Both the position numbers and the translations under genes were made by a program. The notes under the pieces are model-generated. The model saw nothing but the letters and a program-made list of their open reading frames with translations, did no database searches and was not told the DNA's origin. Positions 19,721-29,732 of a stretch of 64,000 nt of DNA are shown one piece after another (position 1 is the stretch's first letter; each line of letters opens with the position of its first letter). The DNA comes from an uncultured Flavobacteriaceae bacterium (GTDB lineage Bacteria; Bacteroidota; Bacteroidia; Flavobacteriales; Flavobacteriaceae). Location: the NCBI GenBank assembly GCA_947497245.1, contig CANMFO010000005.1:186001-250000 (forward strand), read 5' to 3'.

Positions 19721-19751
19721 GATTTGTCTAATCTGAAAATAAAATGATCGA

Positions 19752-22700
19752 GTGGTAATAAAAAAAAAGGAAAGATCGGGTCTTTTTATTTGCCTGTCGT
19801 TACTATTGACGGCCTGCGGGAATCCGCCCATTGGTTCCTCCAACTCCATAAGCCTTAATGAACATGGCGATCCCTTACTTTTCGAAATATTGGACGACTC
19901 CTTAACCAAGATTTCCTTTAACAACAGAATAGATGAAAATGCCTTAATGAACGGTTTCAACTATGAATACCTGTACAACGGAGCGGGAGTTTCGGTAGCG
20001 GACCTCAATGGCGATGACCTGCCCGACCTTTATTTCACCGCCAATCTTGTGGATAACGAACTGTACCTGAATCAAGGCGATCTCATCTTCGAAAAGGTAA
20101 CGCAGCGGGCGGGAGTAGAGGGCGGTTATGGTTTTCACCAAGGTACGACCATGGTGGATATTAACCATGATGGCAGGTTGGATATCTATTTGTGCAAATC
20201 AGGTATTTTTGAAGATCCCGGGAAACGAAAGAATGAACTGTACGTGAACCAGGGCAACGATTCCTTGGGTATCCCAATTTTTAAGGAGGAAGCCCGGCAA
20301 TATGGACTGGATTTACCACATTATTCGACCCAAGCGGCATTTTTGGATTACGACAAGGATGGTGATTTGGATATGTTTCTATTGAACCACAACACGCAGG
20401 TTCGGGAAGTTCAGGAAAACATGGAACGCCTGCGCTTTGTAAAATCGGAATATACCAGTGATCGCTTGTTCAGAAACGACAATGGGCGATACGTGGATAT
20501 ATCGGATATGGCGGGGATTATCAATGACGGAATAGGATTTGGACTGGGCATTGCCATTGGCGATGTCAACAATGACAATTGGCCGGATATGATTGTGGGG
20601 CACGACTATACGGCAAAGGACAGAATGTACATCAATCAACGGGATGGAACGTTCAGGGAAACCATGAATCGGTCCACGGGTCATATCCCAACCTTCTCAA
20701 TGGGGAATGATATTGCAGATTTCAACAACGACGGTTGGCTCGATTTCATTTCTGTGGACATGGTATCGGAAGATAATTATGGAATAAAGGCCAGCATGAG
20801 CGGAATGAACCCCGAACAATTCAATTATTTGGTGGATGAGGGATTTCATCATCAATATATGTACAATACCGTTCAGCTCAATAACGGCGTTCCGAACCTC
20901 GAGGGCGATCCATTGTTTTCGGACATTGCTTTTTTTGCCGGGGCATCGAGCACGGACTGGAGCTGGGGGCCTTTACTTTTTGATATGGACAATGATGGCG
21001 ATAGGGACTTGTTCATATCGAATGGCATAAAACGGGACTTCAGAAATGTGGACTATGTAAAATACAAAAAGGCAAAAGAACAAGAGTTCGTGCAGAAAAT
21101 GGAAAAGGCCCCCGGCCCCCTTAAGGAAACATTGAAAAAAATGTTCATTGCCGAAATGCTTCAAAATATGCCCGCCAGGAAAAAGCACAATTATTTTTTT
21201 GAAAACTTAGGGAATCTTGAATTTTCCAAAAAAAACCAAGTTTGGGCCCTTGACAAGTTTACGGCCGCCAATGGAGCGGCCTATGCCGATCTGGACAATG
21301 ACGGCGATTTGGATATAATCACCAATAACATGGACGATAAAGCTTTTGTTTATCGCAACAACAGTATGGAACTTGGCACGGGGAATTATATCCGGTTTAA
21401 GCTGGAGGGACCAAAGAAAAATAGGGATGGTATCGGGGCAAGGGTACGGATCAGAACAAAAGAGGGGATACAGATGGCCGAGCAATACATGACCAGGGGG
21501 TTCCAATCGTCCATTGATCGAATCTTGCACTTTGGATTGGGCGGCGCCGAAACAATCCATGAATTGAAAATCACCTGGCCCGACGGCCTTAGCCAAGTTT
21601 TGACGGATATCGGCAGCAACCAGACCTTGACCTTGGAATACGGGAAGGCCTCAATGGCCCGCCAAAAAAAACAAAGTACCGTAAAAAGCCATTTTCGCGA
21701 CATCTCCGATCGTGTTGCCCTTGACCGTTCCTCAAGGGAAAATGAGTTCAACGATTTCTTGCGGGAAGCCCTTATGCCCCACAGAATGTCGGAAGAAGGC
21801 CCGGCCCTTGCCACCGGCGATGTGAATGCCGATGGTCTGGAAGATTTTTTTATTGGGGGCGCGATGGGCGAATCGGGAAAAATTTACCTGCAGTTGCAAA
21901 GCGGAAAATTTAAACCTTTGGACATGGCCAGCTTTCGGAGGGATCGACAATACGAGGATGTGGGCGCCGTATTTTTTGATGCGGACAACGACGACGATCT
22001 GGATTTATATGTGGTAAGTGGTGGGAACGAAAGCAAATTGGGCTCAGGCAACTACGAAGACCGGATTTATCGCAATACCAATGGCAGTTTCGACAGGGTG
22101 GTGCGGCCCTTTGTCGATGGAGTAGCCACAAGTGGTTCTGTGGTACGGCCTTTTGATTATGATGGCGACGGTGATTTGGATCTATTTGTGGGCGGGCGCC
22201 AAATACCGGGCAAATATCCATATCCAGCAACAAGTTTGTTGTTGCGCAACAATTCTGGAAAGGGTAAATTACAATTCGTCAACACCCGGGCAGACTGGTT
22301 GAAGGACCTGGGGATGGTGACGGATGCGAAATGGAGCGATATGGATGGCGATGGGTCGGGGGATCTGATCATCGTGGGGGAGTGGATGTCCCCAAAGATT
22401 TTTAGGAATACCAAGACCGGTTTTTTGGATGTGTCGGAAGCCTCAGGGCTGAACCACCTAACCGGCTGGTGGTTTAGTGTCGAGACGGCCGATTTCGATA
22501 AGGACGGTGATATGGACATGGTTGCGGGCAACCTTGGACTGAACAGCAAATACAGGGCCTCTCCGACCGAACCCTTTCAGATCTATGCAAAGGACTTCGA
22601 TGGTACGGGTTCTATGGACATTGTTCTTGGCTATCATCAAGAGGGAGATCTTTTTCCTTTGAGGGGAAGGGAATGCAGTTCCAACCAAATGCCGTTTATT

Positions 22701-23183
22701 AAGGAAAAGTTTCATACCTATCATGATTTTGCCTCAGCGAGCTTGGAGGAGGTATATGGAGCGGAAAATCTAGGAACGGCCCTTAGTTATGGGGCCACCA
22801 ATTTTTCCTCGAGCTATTTTGAAAACTTGGGAAGTGGTTTTTTTGAGCAGAGGGAACTGCCCCGACCCGCACAGTTGACCGCCATTACAAAAACGATTGT
22901 CGAAGATGTCGATGCCGACGGAAACCTCGATATGATCGTATTGGGAAACATGTATGGGTTTGAAGTGGAGACCCCGAGACAGGATGCCGGCTTGGGCCTG
23001 CTCCTCCTCGGAACGGGAAAAGGAACGTTTGATCCATCAATGGCCTTCGATAGTGGACTTTATATTGTGGGAGAGGTGGCAGATGCGGACCTGGTCAAGG
23101 GAGCGGATGGCAAAGAAGTACTTGTTGTGGCCAAAAAAAAGGACCGCATGCAGTTCGTTCAAATTAACAAGATCGGGAAGTAA
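19752..23183 (+). CDS. FG-GAP/VCBS-repeat lipoprotein with ASPIC/UnbV domains (CRTAC1-like)
   Basis: This 1143-aa exported lipoprotein (signal ending 'LLLTAC') has two arrays of FG-GAP calcium-binding repeats. The first array includes 'DLNGDDLPDL', 'DINHDGRLDI', 'DYDKDGDLDM', 'DFNNDGWLDF', 'DMDNDGDRDL' and 'DLDNDGDLDI', and is closed by an ASPIC/UnbV domain around 'GARVRIRTKEG' and 'LKITWPDG'. The second array includes 'DADNDDDLDL', 'DYDGDGDLDL', 'DMDGDGSGDL' and 'DFDKDGDMDM'. Such proteins are common beside SusCD pairs in marine Bacteroidota, probably acting in glycan or surface binding; function is not established. The start is a GTG at 19752, since the nearby ATG at 19744 hits a stop after four codons and no other in-frame start keeps the signal peptide. 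Confidence 0.87.
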   Translation: MVIKKKERSGLFICLSLLLTACGNPPIGSSNSISLNEHGDPLLFEILDDSLTKISFNNRIDENALMNGFNYEYLYNGAGVSVADLNGDDLPDLYFTANLVDNELYLNQGDLIFEKVTQRAGVEGGYGFHQGTTMVDINHDGRLDIYLCKSGIFEDPGKRKNELYVNQGNDSLGIPIFKEEARQYGLDLPHYSTQAAFLDYDKDGDLDMFLLNHNTQVREVQENMERLRFVKSEYTSDRLFRNDNGRYVDISDMAGIINDGIGFGLGIAIGDVNNDNWPDMIVGHDYTAKDRMYINQRDGTFRETMNRSTGHIPTFSMGNDIADFNNDGWLDFISVDMVSEDNYGIKASMSGMNPEQFNYLVDEGFHHQYMYNTVQLNNGVPNLEGDPLFSDIAFFAGASSTDWSWGPLLFDMDNDGDRDLFISNGIKRDFRNVDYVKYKKAKEQEFVQKMEKAPGPLKETLKKMFIAEMLQNMPARKKHNYFFENLGNLEFSKKNQVWALDKFTAANGAAYADLDNDGDLDIITNNMDDKAFVYRNNSMELGTGNYIRFKLEGPKKNRDGIGARVRIRTKEGIQMAEQYMTRGFQSSIDRILHFGLGGAETIHELKITWPDGLSQVLTDIGSNQTLTLEYGKASMARQKKQSTVKSHFRDISDRVALDRSSRENEFNDFLREALMPHRMSEEGPALATGDVNADGLEDFFIGGAMGESGKIYLQLQSGKFKPLDMASFRRDRQYEDVGAVFFDADNDDDLDLYVVSGGNESKLGSGNYEDRIYRNTNGSFDRVVRPFVDGVATSGSVVRPFDYDGDGDLDLFVGGRQIPGKYPYPATSLLLRNNSGKGKLQFVNTRADWLKDLGMVTDAKWSDMDGDGSGDLIIVGEWMSPKIFRNTKTGFLDVSEASGLNHLTGWWFSVETADFDKDGDMDMVAGNLGLNSKYRASPTEPFQIYAKDFDGTGSMDIVLGYHQEGDLFPLRGRECSSNQMPFIKEKFHTYHDFASASLEEVYGAENLGTALSYGATNFSSSYFENLGSGFFEQRELPRPAQLTAITKTIVEDVDADGNLDMIVLGNMYGFEVETPRQDAGLGLLLLGTGKGTFDPSMAFDSGLYIVGEVADADLVKGADGKEVLVVAKKKDRMQFVQINKIGK

Positions 23184-23202
23184 ACCAATGAATCGGGACT
23201 AA

Positions 23203-25413
23203 ATGGGAAATCGTAGGCTCTTTTATTTTTTTATACTACTGTTGGTGTCGTGCCAGTCCAAATCTCGATGGTCTGGAACTGCAAAAGAAGTCGATGGCAC
23301 CACCATTCGGGATGGCAATGTTTCGCTAAGGATAGTGGAGAAGGGATTTAAGTTTGGTTTTCATAAAAGGGACGGATCTGTCCAAGTACCTCCCCATGCC
23401 GTATCCGGATTATTTTTGGAGGGAAGACCAACGGAAGTGCAAAAATCTATGGGGACCGATAGGGAAAAAGTGTTTTTCGTGTCCAATTCCGATGGAGATA
23501 GGGCGAAGGTAACGGTATCTTTCGAAAACGGGGTGGCCGTTTTTAGAATAGCCCCTGAAAATAACGGACCGGCCACGATTTCCCTGAATTTGGGAGCTAT
23601 GCCTGTAGCCCATGGTTTGGGGGATGCCGCCGCCTACGGGGAGGCGTTCAATATCGTTGCGAACAAAGAAAGCACCTATGCAATGGAGAATGATGGAGGG
23701 GGCAAACGCTGGGCAAGCACATTCGCCATTTTCCCCCAGAACAATTTCGCGGGAGTGTTTTTCGATAAAGGCAAAAAAACGGTTACGCTAAGCGGGAAGG
23801 AGTATACCATGAATATTGTGAAGGGTGGTGAAGTTACTTTCTACTATTTCTTGGGCGACCCCAAAACCATTTATTCCAACTATAAAAGGGTACGGGAAAT
23901 GGAAGGGTACAAAGATATTGAGCCCAAATTCCGACTTTTTGAACTGGGTTGGGAATCCTGGGATGCCTTGGGATGGAACACCAATCAGGAAACGGTAAGG
24001 GAAATTTTGGAAAAATTCCATCGGAACAACTATCCCATTCGCTGGGCCGTAACTGGCTCCGGGTTTTGGGACCAGGGAGGAACTACCACGAGTTTTGGCC
24101 GATGGGGCAAAAAGTTTTCAGAAGCCGAATCCTTTAAAAATTGGATGCGCCAACAGAACATCCGGTGGATGATCGGCCTGCGGACCAATTTCATTCCCGA
24201 AGGCGGGCCATATTATCCCAAAACTAAAAAGAGGGACAAAAACTTGAAGGTAGATTCGTTTTACGGCAATGAACTTAGCTCGGAGGCAAAAGAAAAAGGA
24301 TATCTTGTAGTACAAGGAAATGGGAAAACCCTCAGCATGACCTCAGAAATTTTTCCAATTGTTCCCAGCAATCTTTTGGATGGCAATGCCCCAGGAGCGG
24401 CCCAATGGTATTATAAGCAGTATAAAAAATGGGGGGTCGATGGCATAAAGGAAGATACCATGATGAAACTCGATTCGCTCATCACTATTTACAATGAACC
24501 AATATCAGAAATTGCCACAAAGGGCGATTTGGTAATGGCGAGAAACGGAGCGTTTACCGCTCCAGGGACATTGTTAAGAATCAACGACACCGGCGTCGGT
24601 TCAATGGCCAAGAGGATCCCGATCAATTACCTGCAGTACGCGGCAAGCGGATTTCCCAATGTGTACTCCGATGTAGCCGCGGTACACAACATGGACAATG
24701 TAAACGAGTTGGACAAAAACATACGACATACTTGGTTACTGTCGCTTACCGCAGGATTGGCGGTGGGGGCCTATCCCGATAGGTGGCCCAAGGAAAAACA
24801 GGCCACTTTCAAAAAGGCCATTGATTTTCACTATGCCCTGGCCCCTTATCTGTTCAGCGCTGCATCCGATGGCTTTAGAACGGGCTATCCGTTGACACTT
24901 ACACCTTTGACCATTGCGTTCCCTGAAGACAAGGTGGTGGCCAATTTGGCCAATTTCCAATGGATGGTAGGAGAATCCCTATTGGCGGCCCCATTGCTCA
25001 AAAATGGCAAGACAGATGATATGGATATATACCTTCCCGAAGGAGTATGGTACGATTTCGAAAGCGGAAGGAAATATGCAGGCCCTACGATGCTGAAGGA
25101 TTTTAAAATGCCCTTGGATAAAACACCCTGTTTTGTCGGCGGTCAAGGGATAGTTGTGTTGAGGGAAGCGGATAATCTGCCATTGAAGGCCAGGGTATAC
25201 CCCATTGCAGAGGAAAAAACTTCACTTTCATTCACCCATCCTGATGGCATTGCAAAGAGTCTGATCAGCTATAAAAAATGGAACATTGATACAAAACTGG
25301 TCGTAATGGATGCCACGATTTATGAAAAGGTACCCTTTAAAATAGATTCGGCCAGTGGCAGTATAAGTTTTGAAATTATTCCCGATCACAATTACAACAT
25401 TATAGAAGAATGA
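23203..25413 (+). CDS. Glycoside hydrolase family 31 lipoprotein (first tandem copy)
   Basis: GH31 enzymes are retaining alpha-glycosidases (alpha-glucosidase, alpha-xylosidase, alpha-galactosidase and others). The 736-aa protein has a lipoprotein signal ending 'LLLVSC' (Cys17), an N-terminal beta domain, and the catalytic barrel. The predicted nucleophile is D418 in 'WGVDGIKED', and the predicted general acid is D490 in 'FPNVYSDVAAV'. A C-terminal beta domain starts near 'VWYDFESGRKYAGP'. It is clearly paralogous to the next gene, whose start codon overlaps its stop. Substrate specificity cannot be read from the motifs. Confidence 0.88.
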   Translation: MGNRRLFYFFILLLVSCQSKSRWSGTAKEVDGTTIRDGNVSLRIVEKGFKFGFHKRDGSVQVPPHAVSGLFLEGRPTEVQKSMGTDREKVFFVSNSDGDRAKVTVSFENGVAVFRIAPENNGPATISLNLGAMPVAHGLGDAAAYGEAFNIVANKESTYAMENDGGGKRWASTFAIFPQNNFAGVFFDKGKKTVTLSGKEYTMNIVKGGEVTFYYFLGDPKTIYSNYKRVREMEGYKDIEPKFRLFELGWESWDALGWNTNQETVREILEKFHRNNYPIRWAVTGSGFWDQGGTTTSFGRWGKKFSEAESFKNWMRQQNIRWMIGLRTNFIPEGGPYYPKTKKRDKNLKVDSFYGNELSSEAKEKGYLVVQGNGKTLSMTSEIFPIVPSNLLDGNAPGAAQWYYKQYKKWGVDGIKEDTMMKLDSLITIYNEPISEIATKGDLVMARNGAFTAPGTLLRINDTGVGSMAKRIPINYLQYAASGFPNVYSDVAAVHNMDNVNELDKNIRHTWLLSLTAGLAVGAYPDRWPKEKQATFKKAIDFHYALAPYLFSAASDGFRTGYPLTLTPLTIAFPEDKVVANLANFQWMVGESLLAAPLLKNGKTDDMDIYLPEGVWYDFESGRKYAGPTMLKDFKMPLDKTPCFVGGQGIVVLREADNLPLKARVYPIAEEKTSLSFTHPDGIAKSLISYKKWNIDTKLVVMDATIYEKVPFKIDSASGSISFEIIPDHNYNIIEE

Positions 25414-27722
25414 TCAAACATAAAGTCATAAAGAATATATGTAAAGGCATGTTTTTGACCGTAATCCTTTCATCTTCGGTGCAATGCAGACAAAGTGGGG
25501 AATTGGTTTCCGAAGATGATAAATTTATAAAAATCAACGTTGGTGATGCCTATTTGGTAATCCAAAAAAAAGGTTTTCGCTACGGCCTCATGAAACCCGA
25601 TGGGACTGTACAAGCTCCAGCCCATGCAATTTCAGGCTTGCAAATAAGAAATAAAGAAGGGGAACTTTTGGATGCGGTAGGGACCAAACTTGTTTCTGCC
25701 AGCGATGAATACTTGGATTTGGAAGTGAACTGTGCAAAAGATATTAAGGTCTCCCTTAGAATAAGGCCGTTGACCAATGCAATTAAAATATCGGTCATTC
25801 CGGAAGAAGTGGGTATATACGACATTACACTGCGAACCGGTGGAATTGGCCCCGCCTATGGAATGGGCGATCACGCTGCGTTCGATCCGAAAGCTGAATT
25901 CGGTACAGCTGGGGACGACCTAATGCTTCGCAATTTTGTCAGAGATCCCTTTGACCCCCTTACACATGGTCCTGTTCGTATGATAAGTAATTTTACCATC
26001 TTTCCGCAGCAAGGTATGGCCATGGTGAACATTGAACCCAGAGGCAAGTTGGTGCGAATTACTGAAGAGGAAGTGGCGCAGGGTTCGAAGAACGTTGGGC
26101 AAATGCCTTCTTTCTACTACTTTCATGGGAATCCTAAGGAAATATACAAGGCATTTTTAACTGCCAGAAATACCGAGGGATATCCTGTTCACCGGCCGAA
26201 ATATGAATGGTTCGGGATAGGGTGGGAAGCTTTTGGCGCCTTGGGTTGGAATACCGATCACAAGACGGTGACCGAGAATGTCGATCAATACTTGGAATAT
26301 GGCTACCCGCTGGACTGGATGGTCGTAGGATCTGGGTTTTGGCCCAGTGGAAAGGGGGAGTTTGATGAACACGGAACCCCATATAGCGCAAACACCAAAT
26401 CAGAGGAATTCGAGAAGTTACAGGCCACAACTACCTTCGGAAGGTGGAGTAAATCAAAATATCCAGATCCAAAGGGCTTCATCGATTATTTTCACAAAAA
26501 GGGGTTGATATTTACCATTGGATTGCGCATCGCCTTTATACCGGGTGGTCCATTCACTGATGAAGGTATTCAAAAAAGTTACTTCATTAAGGGAGAGGAT
26601 AATGAGGCCAGATTATTTAAACCTGGATTCCCAAGGGTTCCGGTTCATTTGCTGGATACACAAAATAAACAGGCCGTGGATTGGTATATTCTGCTATGTG
26701 AAAAGTGGTTGTCTTTTGGAGTGGACGGTTTTAAAGAAGATTTGTTCCACCACCCTGGATCTATGAGGGATGATTTGCTCAACCCTGTCAATGAAGCGCT
26801 AATGGACAAAGGAGTCCACATCATGGGACGCAACAACTATTTGGGGTCCCCGGCGGATATTCACAGATATGACGATTTTAACTACAATCATCCGCAGGAC
26901 AGAGGGCCCATAAATGGATTGGCTTATGCGTTTTCAGGTTTCCCCAATGTATATGCAGATATTGTGGGGGGAACCGGATTGGCAACCGATAGATGGGGAA
27001 GTGAATCCAAAGATAAATTGAGAATTTATCTTGTTCGGTATGCCCAATATGCTGCGTTGAATCCGTCTCTTTCTTTTGGTTATGGCCCTTGGAACTATGA
27101 TGAAGAAGTAAACCGATTGTGCCTAAAAGCGGCAAAATTGCACGACCGTCTTCACCCTTACCTGTACAGTAATGCTGTGAGGGCCTATAAAACGGGATTT
27201 CCATATACAATGACACCATTGCCTTTGGCGTATCCGCAGGACGGACAAACCTATAATCTAGCCAATACGACAAGAAGGAGTTATGAGTGGTTGATCGGCG
27301 ATGCGCTTTTGGCCGCACCATTATATGGTGCGGACTACCACAGCGCGACCTCAAGGGATATTTACCTGCCCGGGGGAAAATGGATGGACTACGATACAGG
27401 GGAGGAATATGAAGGGCCCGTGACACTCAAGAATTTTGATATCCCCTTGGATAAGGCGCCGCTTTTCGTTGGCGGCTCCGGACTGGTAATTGAGGAAATG
27501 GAAGAACAGCTCAAGGCCAGAATATATCCAATTGCCCAACAAGGCGAAACCATTTTTTACGGAAGGGATGGGGAAACCGAGAGTAAGATCGTCATTGATC
27601 GCGCCGATCGGGGACACGTCAAGGTATGGGATGAGACAAGCGAAGAGGAGGTAGTGGTCAAAAAAGTGCGTCACGCCTGGGAGTTTGATTTTGTGCTGGG
27701 ACATGATTATAACATACGGTGA
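25410..27722 (+). CDS. Glycoside hydrolase family 31 lipoprotein (second tandem copy)
   Basis: The 770-aa protein has a lipoprotein signal ending 'SSSVQC' (Cys26) and the same architecture as the preceding GH31. The predicted nucleophile is D444 in 'FGVDGFKED', and the general acid is D517 in 'FPNVYADIVGG'. It differs by an insertion near residues 310-350 (after 'MVVGSGFWPSGKG') that probably changes the substrate pocket. ATG overlaps the upstream stop as ATGA, implying translational coupling. The pair looks like a tandem duplication followed by divergence, possibly one enzyme for each of two linkages in the same glycan. Outer-envelope location is inferred from the signal. Confidence 0.88.
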   Translation: MIKHKVIKNICKGMFLTVILSSSVQCRQSGELVSEDDKFIKINVGDAYLVIQKKGFRYGLMKPDGTVQAPAHAISGLQIRNKEGELLDAVGTKLVSASDEYLDLEVNCAKDIKVSLRIRPLTNAIKISVIPEEVGIYDITLRTGGIGPAYGMGDHAAFDPKAEFGTAGDDLMLRNFVRDPFDPLTHGPVRMISNFTIFPQQGMAMVNIEPRGKLVRITEEEVAQGSKNVGQMPSFYYFHGNPKEIYKAFLTARNTEGYPVHRPKYEWFGIGWEAFGALGWNTDHKTVTENVDQYLEYGYPLDWMVVGSGFWPSGKGEFDEHGTPYSANTKSEEFEKLQATTTFGRWSKSKYPDPKGFIDYFHKKGLIFTIGLRIAFIPGGPFTDEGIQKSYFIKGEDNEARLFKPGFPRVPVHLLDTQNKQAVDWYILLCEKWLSFGVDGFKEDLFHHPGSMRDDLLNPVNEALMDKGVHIMGRNNYLGSPADIHRYDDFNYNHPQDRGPINGLAYAFSGFPNVYADIVGGTGLATDRWGSESKDKLRIYLVRYAQYAALNPSLSFGYGPWNYDEEVNRLCLKAAKLHDRLHPYLYSNAVRAYKTGFPYTMTPLPLAYPQDGQTYNLANTTRRSYEWLIGDALLAAPLYGADYHSATSRDIYLPGGKWMDYDTGEEYEGPVTLKNFDIPLDKAPLFVGGSGLVIEEMEEQLKARIYPIAQQGETIFYGRDGETESKIVIDRADRGHVKVWDETSEEEVVVKKVRHAWEFDFVLGHDYNIR

Positions 27723-27731
27723 GTTCGTCCA

Positions 27732-27920
27732 GTGGCGATTCTCGAAGTAACGCTCGAGGAGGAAGGAAAGTACCCAAAATACCTTAGCGGAACCCTTGCC
27801 ATGAAAAAAGGGAAGGTTCGGGCAAACGATGGGATACTTCAGTTCAGAAAAGGCGCTATTGTATGGACAGGCTACGAAATCGGGTATTTTGAAAAAAAGC
27901 CAGTTGATTGGGTCAGATAA
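27732..27920 (+). CDS. Possible small unknown ORF or gene remnant
   Basis: Within the 216-bp gap after the second GH31 gene is an open frame of 62 codons starting at GTG 27732 (an ATG lies at 27801). Its reading 'YLSGTLAMKKGKVRAND' to 'EIGYFEKKPVDWVR' has codon usage like the neighbours, but I recognise no family and no signal peptide. It might be a short real gene, the tail of a lost gene, or chance. The frame on the opposite strand is also open, which lowers confidence. Confidence 0.3.
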   Translation: MAILEVTLEEEGKYPKYLSGTLAMKKGKVRANDGILQFRKGAIVWTGYEIGYFEKKPVDWVR

Positions 27921-27938
27921 TAATAAAAAACAATAGGT

Positions 27939-29732
27939 ATGCAAAAAATACGGATGCTTTTATGGATGTTGTTGGTTTCCGGAAGTATGATGTCGCAAAG
28001 CGATGTGTATGTGGAAACTGAAAGTTTTATCGAAAAGGGAGGTTGGGTGGTCGACCCCCAATTTGTGGAGCAGATGGGCTCTCCCTACCTCATGGCCCAT
28101 GGATTTGGGGAGCGTGTTGAAAACGCGTCCACTTCCGTACATTTTGAAAATACCGGGGAGTACCATGTATGGGCCCGGACCAAAAATTGGGTACCTGGTA
28201 GTTGGGACCCGCCAGGTATGTTCAAAATAATGATCAATGGAAGGGAGCTCGAAAAAACTTTGGGTACTTCCCCGGGATGGTCCTGGGAATACCTGGGAAC
28301 GGTGGTTTTACAAAGTGGAACGGTAGGAATACAACTGGTGGACCAAACCGGTTTTAACGGAAGGTGCGATGCCATTTATTTTTCCACTTCGGATACCAGG
28401 CCCCCAAATTCATTGGAGAAGCTGATGGAGTGGCGCAAAAAGATTACCGCCAAACCCGATGTCCCGGAACAGGAACAACGGTACGATCTGGTCGTGGTCG
28501 GGGGAGGTATTGCCGGATGTGCCGCCGCCATCGCAGCGGCCGAGCAAGGCCTGAAAGTGGCCTTGATTCACGACAGACCTGTTCTGGGCGGAAATGCCAG
28601 CAGCGAGATTCGCGTGCATACCCTGGGCATTTACGGCCATTTCGAGCGCATACTAAAAAAACTGGATACGGAGCATTACCCCAATGGGTCGGCCGAGGCC
28701 AAAAAGGACCAGGAAAAGCGCGATAACAATGTCAAAAGTTACGCCAACATCGACCTGTACCTGAATTGGCGGGCTTATGATGCCGCAGCGGAAAATGATA
28801 CGGTACGCCATGTTGATGCGGCGAACACCAGTTCCGGTAAAAGAAAACGATTTTCCGCGCCCTATTTTGTGGATTCTACCGGAGACGGGTGGATCGGATA
28901 TTGGGCCGGGGCCGAATTTTCGTACGGCCGTGAAAGTATGGACACCTATGGCGAGGAATGGGAGGAGTGGGGAGAACTATGGAGCCCCAAAGAAGCAGAC
29001 AATGCCGTGATGGGGTCCTCGGTTTTATGGGGTTCGAAGGAAACCGAAACAAAACAGGATTTTCCCGAAGTTCCATGGGCCATGCCAGTGGCCAAGCAGC
29101 ACGAAGAGGTAAATGGGGAATGGCAATGGGAGTTCAGTCGAAACGACCTCAACCAGATCGATGATGCAGAAGAAATACGCGACCACATGCTCAGGGCGAT
29201 ATACGGATCCTTCGCCAATGCAAAAAAGAACCCTGAAAATGCCACGCGTAAGCTCGAATGGGTCTCTTATCTGGTGGGCAAAAGGGAATCGAGAAGATTG
29301 GTCGGCGATCATATATTTACCTTTAACGATGCAAAGGCCGGAACCAAGTTCCCCGATGCTGTCGTAATTGAGACGCGGGAGGTGGATGTACATTATCAGA
29401 CCGTTTTGGAAGATGCGGAAAACCCCGATTTCATCTCCGAGGCGCTATTTTACAAAACCCCGAAATATTACATTCCGTATCGGAGTCTTTACTCAAAAAA
29501 CATCAATAACCTCTTTATGGCCGGAAGAAACTTCAGTACCTCCCACGCTGGATTGGGAGGCCCGAGGGTTATGCGGACTACCGGCCAAATGGGTGCGGCA
29601 GTGGGTCTTGCAGCCTCGCTTTGTAAAAAATATGATGTCAACCCACGGGAAATTTATACGGGTTATCTCAACGAATACTTGAAGCTGATAGAGGCACAAA
29701 AATATGTTGGAATACCGGAATCCAAAAAATGA
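27939..29732 (+). CDS. Exported FAD-dependent oxidoreductase (PF12831-like) with N-terminal beta domain
   Basis: The 597-aa protein starts with a Sec-type signal ('LLWMLLVSGSMMSQ'; no twin arginine). A beta-rich segment at about 22-150 follows ('GEYHVWARTKNWVPGSWDPPG'), resembling carbohydrate-binding or golvesin-like modules. Then comes an FAD Rossmann domain with 'VVGGGIAGCAAAIAAAEQG' (G188-G193) and 'RPVLGGNASSEIRVH'. The C-terminal flavin motif is 'LFMAGRNFSTSHAGLGGPRV'. The family oxidises unknown substrates. Its stop overlaps the start of the flavinylation-motif gene by 4 nt, so the two probably work together outside the cytosol. The gene at 35494 is a cytosolic paralog. Confidence 0.8.
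   Translation: MQKIRMLLWMLLVSGSMMSQSDVYVETESFIEKGGWVVDPQFVEQMGSPYLMAHGFGERVENASTSVHFENTGEYHVWARTKNWVPGSWDPPGMFKIMINGRELEKTLGTSPGWSWEYLGTVVLQSGTVGIQLVDQTGFNGRCDAIYFSTSDTRPPNSLEKLMEWRKKITAKPDVPEQEQRYDLVVVGGGIAGCAAAIAAAEQGLKVALIHDRPVLGGNASSEIRVHTLGIYGHFERILKKLDTEHYPNGSAEAKKDQEKRDNNVKSYANIDLYLNWRAYDAAAENDTVRHVDAANTSSGKRKRFSAPYFVDSTGDGWIGYWAGAEFSYGRESMDTYGEEWEEWGELWSPKEADNAVMGSSVLWGSKETETKQDFPEVPWAMPVAKQHEEVNGEWQWEFSRNDLNQIDDAEEIRDHMLRAIYGSFANAKKNPENATRKLEWVSYLVGKRESRRLVGDHIFTFNDAKAGTKFPDAVVIETREVDVHYQTVLEDAENPDFISEALFYKTPKYYIPYRSLYSKNINNLFMAGRNFSTSHAGLGGPRVMRTTGQMGAAVGLAASLCKKYDVNPREIYTGYLNEYLKLIEAQKYVGIPESKK

Noticed and set aside
27351-27944. Minus-strand open frame of 197 codons across the gap after the second GH31
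   Set aside because: It covers the 3' end of the GH31 gene and resembles no family; the open state of both strands looks like chance.
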